A DNA stretch of 64,000 nt from Trichostrongylus colubriformis (taxonomy: Eukaryota; Nematoda; Chromadorea; Rhabditida; Trichostrongylidae). The position numbers and the translations under genes are program-made. The notes under the pieces were generated by a model. That model worked only from the letters and a program-made list of their open reading frames with translations, ran no database searches and was not told the origin of the DNA. Below are positions 59,024 through 64,000 of this stretch, in pieces; positions within the stretch are counted from its first letter, which is position 1; each line of letters opens with the position of its first letter. Where the stretch lies: positions 33,493,685 through 33,557,684 of the forward strand of contig OZ022257.1 of assembly GCA_963978905.1 (NCBI GenBank), given 5' to 3'.

Positions 59024-59278
59024 CCAATTGGCTGGCGCACACTACTGCGCGGGATTCACGTCAATGACGTGCAAAATGGGTTCCATGCAAAGCGATTGAA
59101 GTATACCGGTACCAAAATGCTTTTTTATCACGCCGTCTTCTCTGCTTTTTTGCAATTCAATAGCTCAGCTGAAAGCAGAGGGAAGGAAATCTCCGCTCCG
59201 CTGTGGACGGACCGAACACACTCGTTTTGTACAACATCGCCATGAATTGCGCGCAGTAATCTGCGCCAGCCAACTGGT
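59024..59278. repeat. Family L TIR MITE (255 bp)
   Basis: The inverted ends CCAATTGGCTGGCGCACACT and ATCTGCGCCAGCCAACTGG continue through CTGCGCG/CGCGCAG. The inside is non-coding. A single related end is at 6842-6874. Confidence 0.72.
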
Positions 59279-60077
59279 TTGAAATATATCTCGTGATACA
59301 CTGAGATCACAAAAAAAGAAATGACTTGTGCTCGCTCTGACAGAGAATACACACAAGGATCGACAACATAGGTGCTCAGATTACCGCCGTACAACTTTTA
59401 CAACACACACTAAGGAAAACTCACAGTTATGATATGTTGAACAAGCCCATTTCGGGAAGCTACATTTGCTTCTGTCACGCACGGGTAGATTTTGACGTTC
59501 CATTCTCTACAGGGTCACCTTGTTCATTTCAGTTCTATATCATTTACCCCACTTGTCCGCAAACGTCCTTTAATCCATAGGGGACGGCGGCGTTTTTGCG
59601 CGAGATAGCCTGTGGGACGCGCGTTTTTTATCAAATCTTTCACCAGTTTTTATCCATTGAGTCATCTGTGCATGTGCTGTGCATGTTGTGCATGTTGCTG
59701 TCGTTGCATTGTCGTCTTGTGCACATTGCTATTCATAGAAAGGTCATCTCTGTGTAATGGTATCGCCTCATGCTGTTATAGCGATACTTCTCTCTGCTTA
59801 TTACTGCAGAAAAGTGATGCATTTTGTGTAGTAAGAGAAGTGCGAGGTAATTTTCAGATGGGAAAGAAACGTATCCCGGGAGCAAAATTGGAGCCTATGA
59901 ATCCTCATGGATTATTGATTGGATTGTGACTAAAAGCAATTATTGTCATTTGTTTATACAATTGGAAAAGATTCGCACTGAAGTCACTCGCATAATGTTT
60001 GTTTGTAAAATTCACGCTGCACCGGTCCTGGAAACATATATTTCTTCAATGCTAGTGGTGTATGCGCGTATAACTGA
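59279..60077. other. Intergenic, nothing recognised
   Basis: Short open frames only. A TGCATGT/TGTGCA-rich stretch lies at 59666-59725. Confidence 0.4.
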
Positions 60078-61033
60078 TTACCCTAAAGTCTGATAGATAA
60101 GTCCGCCCTCACGCGGTGTCGCGCGCCGCAGCGGCGCACGCAGGCGCACTCCTCAAAACACAGGATCGCAATGCACCTTTCATTCTCAAGAAGGATAGGG
60201 TTGTAGAAATTGTTCATTCGACTTTATTTCTAATATCAAAAAATACCACGTATCAGCATCTTCGTTTAACTCGTGTAACAATGATCATTCATTTTGAACT
60301 TTCTACGCAATCTCAATATTACCGTCACAAACATTCATAACATAACATTCATAACATTCATCTAACAATGACTATTGGTTCAAGGCCCTTAAGAAGCTGT
60401 TGACAATCATCTCCTCAGAAATTAAGTAGAAACTGTCGCAAACTAAAGCAACTACCTCTCCGTACCTCATCCTTTTCCTGATGCCTTTTTATATATCTGG
60501 CTTTTGTTGGGTCAATTTTACTATTCGTCCCGAGTACTGATGATCATAAGTTGTTCAGGTAATTCAAAGGGTTTGATGACTAGAAGGTGGGCTCACATCA
60601 GGTGCAAAATCTTGACGCGGCAAGCAGAAGAGCGTTTTGCAGGGGAAAAAGAAGGTGAAAGACGCATGTATGTGAGGCTTTGTGCACCATTATCATAACA
60701 GAAATAAGGAAAAATTTCTATTTAACCGCTGTTTCATCGCCAAAACCATCGTTGCATTGAAACCCTCGTTGAACAACGATTTTCCTCTCACTCGTTCACT
60801 TCCCTCTGCCAACTGTGAAGTTTCTATGTTCACTTCGCACGACCCCAACTTTACTGCTACTCCTTTTATATCAACAAATACAATATACAATACAATGTAA
60901 ACTCGTTATTAACAATTCACCAATCATAGCTTCCTCAATTTGCTCCATCTTTGGTTCTTTGAAGACTGCAGCTGCCTGTGCCACGCGCGACACCGCGTGC
61001 GAGCGGACTTATCTATCAGACTTTAGGGTAATT
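60078..61033. repeat. Family K TIR element (about 955 bp)
   Basis: Terminal repeats of about 50 bp: TTACCCTAAAGTCTGATAGA, TAAGTCCGC and GCGGTGTCGCGCG at the left, and the inverse at 60975-61031. The inside has no recognisable transposase. A small CATTCATAACAT repeat lies at 60333-60361. Confidence 0.8.
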
Positions 61034-63302
61034 GGAAATATTGGGAAATTAAGAGAAAAACAATTTTGAATGTCGAGCGCCGTGGTGCACGTCGTCCGTT
61101 GCGGGTTAACGAGATTTTGAAAAAACCTTTCTTTGCGGAATTTCGAGTTCTCCAATTCACTCATGGTTCCCGATGGTTATTTACACTCCGTTTACTGAGC
61201 TAATAAGGGACCCAATTCGTTTACTGAGCGAATAAGGGACCGAATAAGGGAATTGAAATTCCAGACCTTCCCCTTGCGAAAAATGTAGAAGAATGAAAAG
61301 AAGCAGAACATGGGAAGAAATTCTCAGAATCCACACCTAGTTCGTTACTGGAACATCAGATTCGCAAGGTTCTGTCATTTGCTGTACTTGCTTATTGAAG
61401 TCCTCTATATGGCAATTATCAATTAAGACGTCGCAGAAGATGCGTCGAATGGTCGGCGTTAGAGGGCATCTACGCCGCATCGGCAAAGTAGCTGCAAGAG
61501 ACCGCGTCCAATGACACACACCCCTCACAAGTCATTGTTTTGCCCACATTGATTCATTAACCGAATAAGTTCCATTAATTGACAAACAGCTCAAATAATT
61601 TTATGCTACTTACCCAGGTATGTTTATTACTCATCAGTGAAGAGTTAGCGCACTGTCGTGACCCGCCTAACGGTGTGGAGTATGCATCGGCGATTCCGAC
61701 GAGTCGCGACGGAAATCGTGGGAATTCTGGTGCCCACACACCGAGGGAAGGAATAACTGCGCCCCCCAAATGAATGCTCTGCACCTATGGTGGTCTGCCT
61801 GCTGTCATGCGGCTCGTTTAGGCCTATCTTCCCTTCTGCGTTTGCGTGCGGCTGCGATGCGTGCGTGAAGTATTGATTGCGTGTCTCTGCGGCGCCTAGT
61901 ATCGATCCGTCCTACGCGTTGCGAGATGTAGGACCGAGGATCGACGTACAATGCATAAGCGTGAAGCGAGATATAACTACATGCGTGATGTTAAAGCCTA
62001 TCGATAACCGAATACCTCGACAAGTAGTGAACAACACATAAGTTTATGAATACGAGCTGGTAAAACTACCTTGACTACATGTAGGAGACGAGTGGTATGA
62101 AAACTACACAATAATAAACACTATCAATAAAGATTACACCAAGGTTACCTGCATGTGGAAAACTACGGTCATTACTGAAAATAGAGTTAGACATCTAAAG
62201 GACTTCATCATTTACACTACGATTACTACTAATAGGAAATGAGAGAAAACTACCTGGGTTGGTAACTCGGCGTCTCTGGCGATAATATGCACGAGTGAAG
62301 TTGTACGAAATACATCGGATTCGATTGCATTGCGCGCTGGTCCACGGCGCTGCTGATGTTATATCGCATACTGCGCGCGAGTGTGAAGCGAAGGACGACT
62401 GCACTCTCAAGACGACATGTGACGAACTGGGGCGCCTTTGGCGCGTAAGCGTAGCGAGATCGCGAGACGCAGGAAGACAAAGTCTTCTTGAACCTTCCAG
62501 ACTTGCGGGCTTTCCCATGAACGCGTGGGAAGCGAGCGCATAATCTACATTGAATCTGTAAAAATAATCCTATGAAAAGATGAAGCTCCGGTCCTGACAG
62601 TATTGCTGAGGTAGAACTTCTTCAAGGGTTGAAGGGACTGGAGCTAACAATAAGTGGAAAGTATGGGCGGGTTGTTGTATGAAATGGTAGCAGAGCCTAC
62701 ATTCCGTGAAAAGCAGGCGGGTGCTCAAACACATGCATATAGAAAGGCACAGTATGCGTGAATAGATCGGCACAAGCAGTGGGAAACATGACAGCACACA
62801 AAACAGTGCTTTATCAAACAAACAAAGGCTAGCTAAAGTTCTGAATTCGGTTCTTCACCTCTCATCGAGGGTTCAGCTGGCGCAAAATCCCCCCTCAGAA
62901 CCTTGAGATATCTCTAAAGGCCAACATATGAGTGAAGCCATCAGAGAGTAAGTAGCGACTGTTTCGCTAGCGAGAGGTCCGCTCTCTCATTAGCCAAATT
63001 GCTGCTATAAGCTTTTGCATGAGAAAGTTTCCCTCACTTCCCATCTCATTTTATTTCAGAACGCGTCATATTTTCAGAAGTTTATTGCTATCATCATTTT
63101 CGTACCTTTTCCTTCGAACCTTTAAAGAGAGTTTAATAATAGCATATTTTTTAAAAAGTACGTAAGATTTGTCCCATATATATTGTTTGCCTTATTTGTT
63201 TTTTTACTCAGTTTATGGATCAATGTGAGAAACACGATGAACCGTGAGTTCAGCCACTAACTGGGGCTGCATAGCAACTCATGTGCGAATCAACACTAAT
63301 TA
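61034..63302. other. Intergenic, no gene recognised
   Basis: A local repeat of CGTTTACTGAGCTAATAAGGGACC units occurs at 61188-61250 in imperfect copies. Several open frames of 60-110 codons on both strands overlap each other and lack family motifs. Confidence 0.4.
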
Positions 63303-63992
63303 TTAGGTGTATGCAGAATAAATGGCCAAAACATAACTGACCATAACTTCGCTCAGACACAACTCTATTTGTCGAACTAAAAACCATTCGAATCTACAGA
63401 ATTTCGCTAACGATCCGATGAAGAAAATATGCCATCACGATCAATTCTGGATTGCGAGAATTAATAAAGTCAAAAATAGCATTTTTACCGTGCATAGTAT
63501 CGGCGAATTTTTTCTGACGCAGGTTTACATCGAGAATCCGGAAAAAGTGGTAATCCGTCAGGGATAGGTCTGGGGAGTAAGGGGATGAGGGAGAGTCTCG
63601 ATGCCTAATTGCATCAGTTTTTGCTGGGTGCGCAAAACAACGCAAAACTCCACACTTCACAAGTCACCCGGTAGAAACTGGCAGTTAGGCATCGAGACTC
63701 TCCCTCTCCCCCCTTATTCCCCAGACATCCCTGACGGATTACCACTTTTTCCGGGCTCTCGATGCAAACCTGCGTCAGAAAAAATTCGCCGATACTATGC
63801 ATGTTGAACATGCCATCGTTGACTTTATTGATTTTCGCAATCCAGAATTTTATCATGATTGCATATTTTCCTCACCAAATCGTTGACAAGGTTGGGTAGA
63901 TTCCATTTCGACAAATAAAGTTGTGCCTGAGCGAAATTATGGCGTTTTGAAAAAAGTGGTCTGTTTTGGCCATTTATTCTGCATACGCCTAA
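63303..63992. mobile_element. Palindromic MITE made of two mariner 3' halves
   Basis: The ends TTAGGTGTATGCAGAATAAA and TTTATTCTGCATACGCCTAA are flanked by TA (63301-63302 and 63993-63994). The right half, read +, gives mariner pieces GRNWQLGIETLPLPPYSPDI and the block after it. The left half, read on the minus strand, encodes SPYSPDLSLTDYHFFRI and AIFDFINSRNPELI. Both are the C-terminal part of the mariner at 53573-54462, head to head around 63640. No N-terminal half exists. The last six bases of the window (TTAGGT) repeat the TIR start and may begin another element. Confidence 0.88.
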
Positions 63993-64000
63993 TATTAGGT

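Overview
The window looks like a gene-poor, repeat-rich stretch of a clade V (strongylid or other rhabditid-like) nematode genome. Grounds: short exons with consensus TTTCAG acceptors, GTAAG/GTGAG donors and occasional GC donors; introns swollen by mobile elements; many mariner/Tc1-type elements and foldback MITEs; and four protein genes of ordinary animal families. There are no bacterial-type operons, rRNA genes or CRISPR arrays. All identifications come from reading translated exons; no database search was run.

All four genes lie on the + strand. (1) Inositol-pentakisphosphate 2-kinase (IPPK/IPK1), coding exons from 399 to 4036, 5' end missing or off the window. (2) A complete mitochondrial-type NAD kinase (NADK2), 13617-20973, 11 exons, 431 aa, every splice phase closing. 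(3) A secreted carboxylesterase/cholinesterase-like protein, 26635-43163, about 16 exons, in which the oxyanion-hole glycines, nucleophile serine and catalytic histidine all appear lost: a predicted pseudo-enzyme. (4) A divergent acyl-CoA-binding-domain protein, 48125-57204, 6 exons, 172 aa. The genes concern inositol phosphate, NADP and acyl-CoA metabolism, but nothing in the sequence ties them into one pathway. At 5-10 kb apart they are unlikely to be an operon.

Most remaining DNA is mobile. I separated these families by terminal repeats and target duplications: A, a 476-bp Harbinger-like foldback with TTA/TAA duplications; B, a hAT-like MITE with G/C homopolymer runs; C, a TTAAAGACACC-ended element that carries B at the same site in two copies; D, a 1.38-kb foldback whose arms are tandem arrays of hairpin units; E and F, degenerate mariners, including a palindrome made of two mariner 3' halves; G, a Tc1-like element with doubled terminal repeats; H, CAGGGGGTGCC-ended elements; I, an element with a helix-turn-helix transposase fragment; J-N and P, further palindromic or TIR elements; tRNA-derived SINEs; a LINE 3' fragment; and tandem arrays with a shared TACTATATATAA terminus.

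Layout: 1-4 kb IPPK; 4-13.5 kb repeats; 13.6-21 kb NADK2 with a mariner and a foldback in intron 8; 21-26.6 kb repeats; 26.6-43.2 kb esterase with introns full of elements; 43.4-48.1 kb Tc1, SINE and C elements; 48.1-57.2 kb ACBP gene with D, C, P and mariner elements in its introns; 57.2-64 kb tandem arrays and TIR elements, ending in the mariner palindrome.
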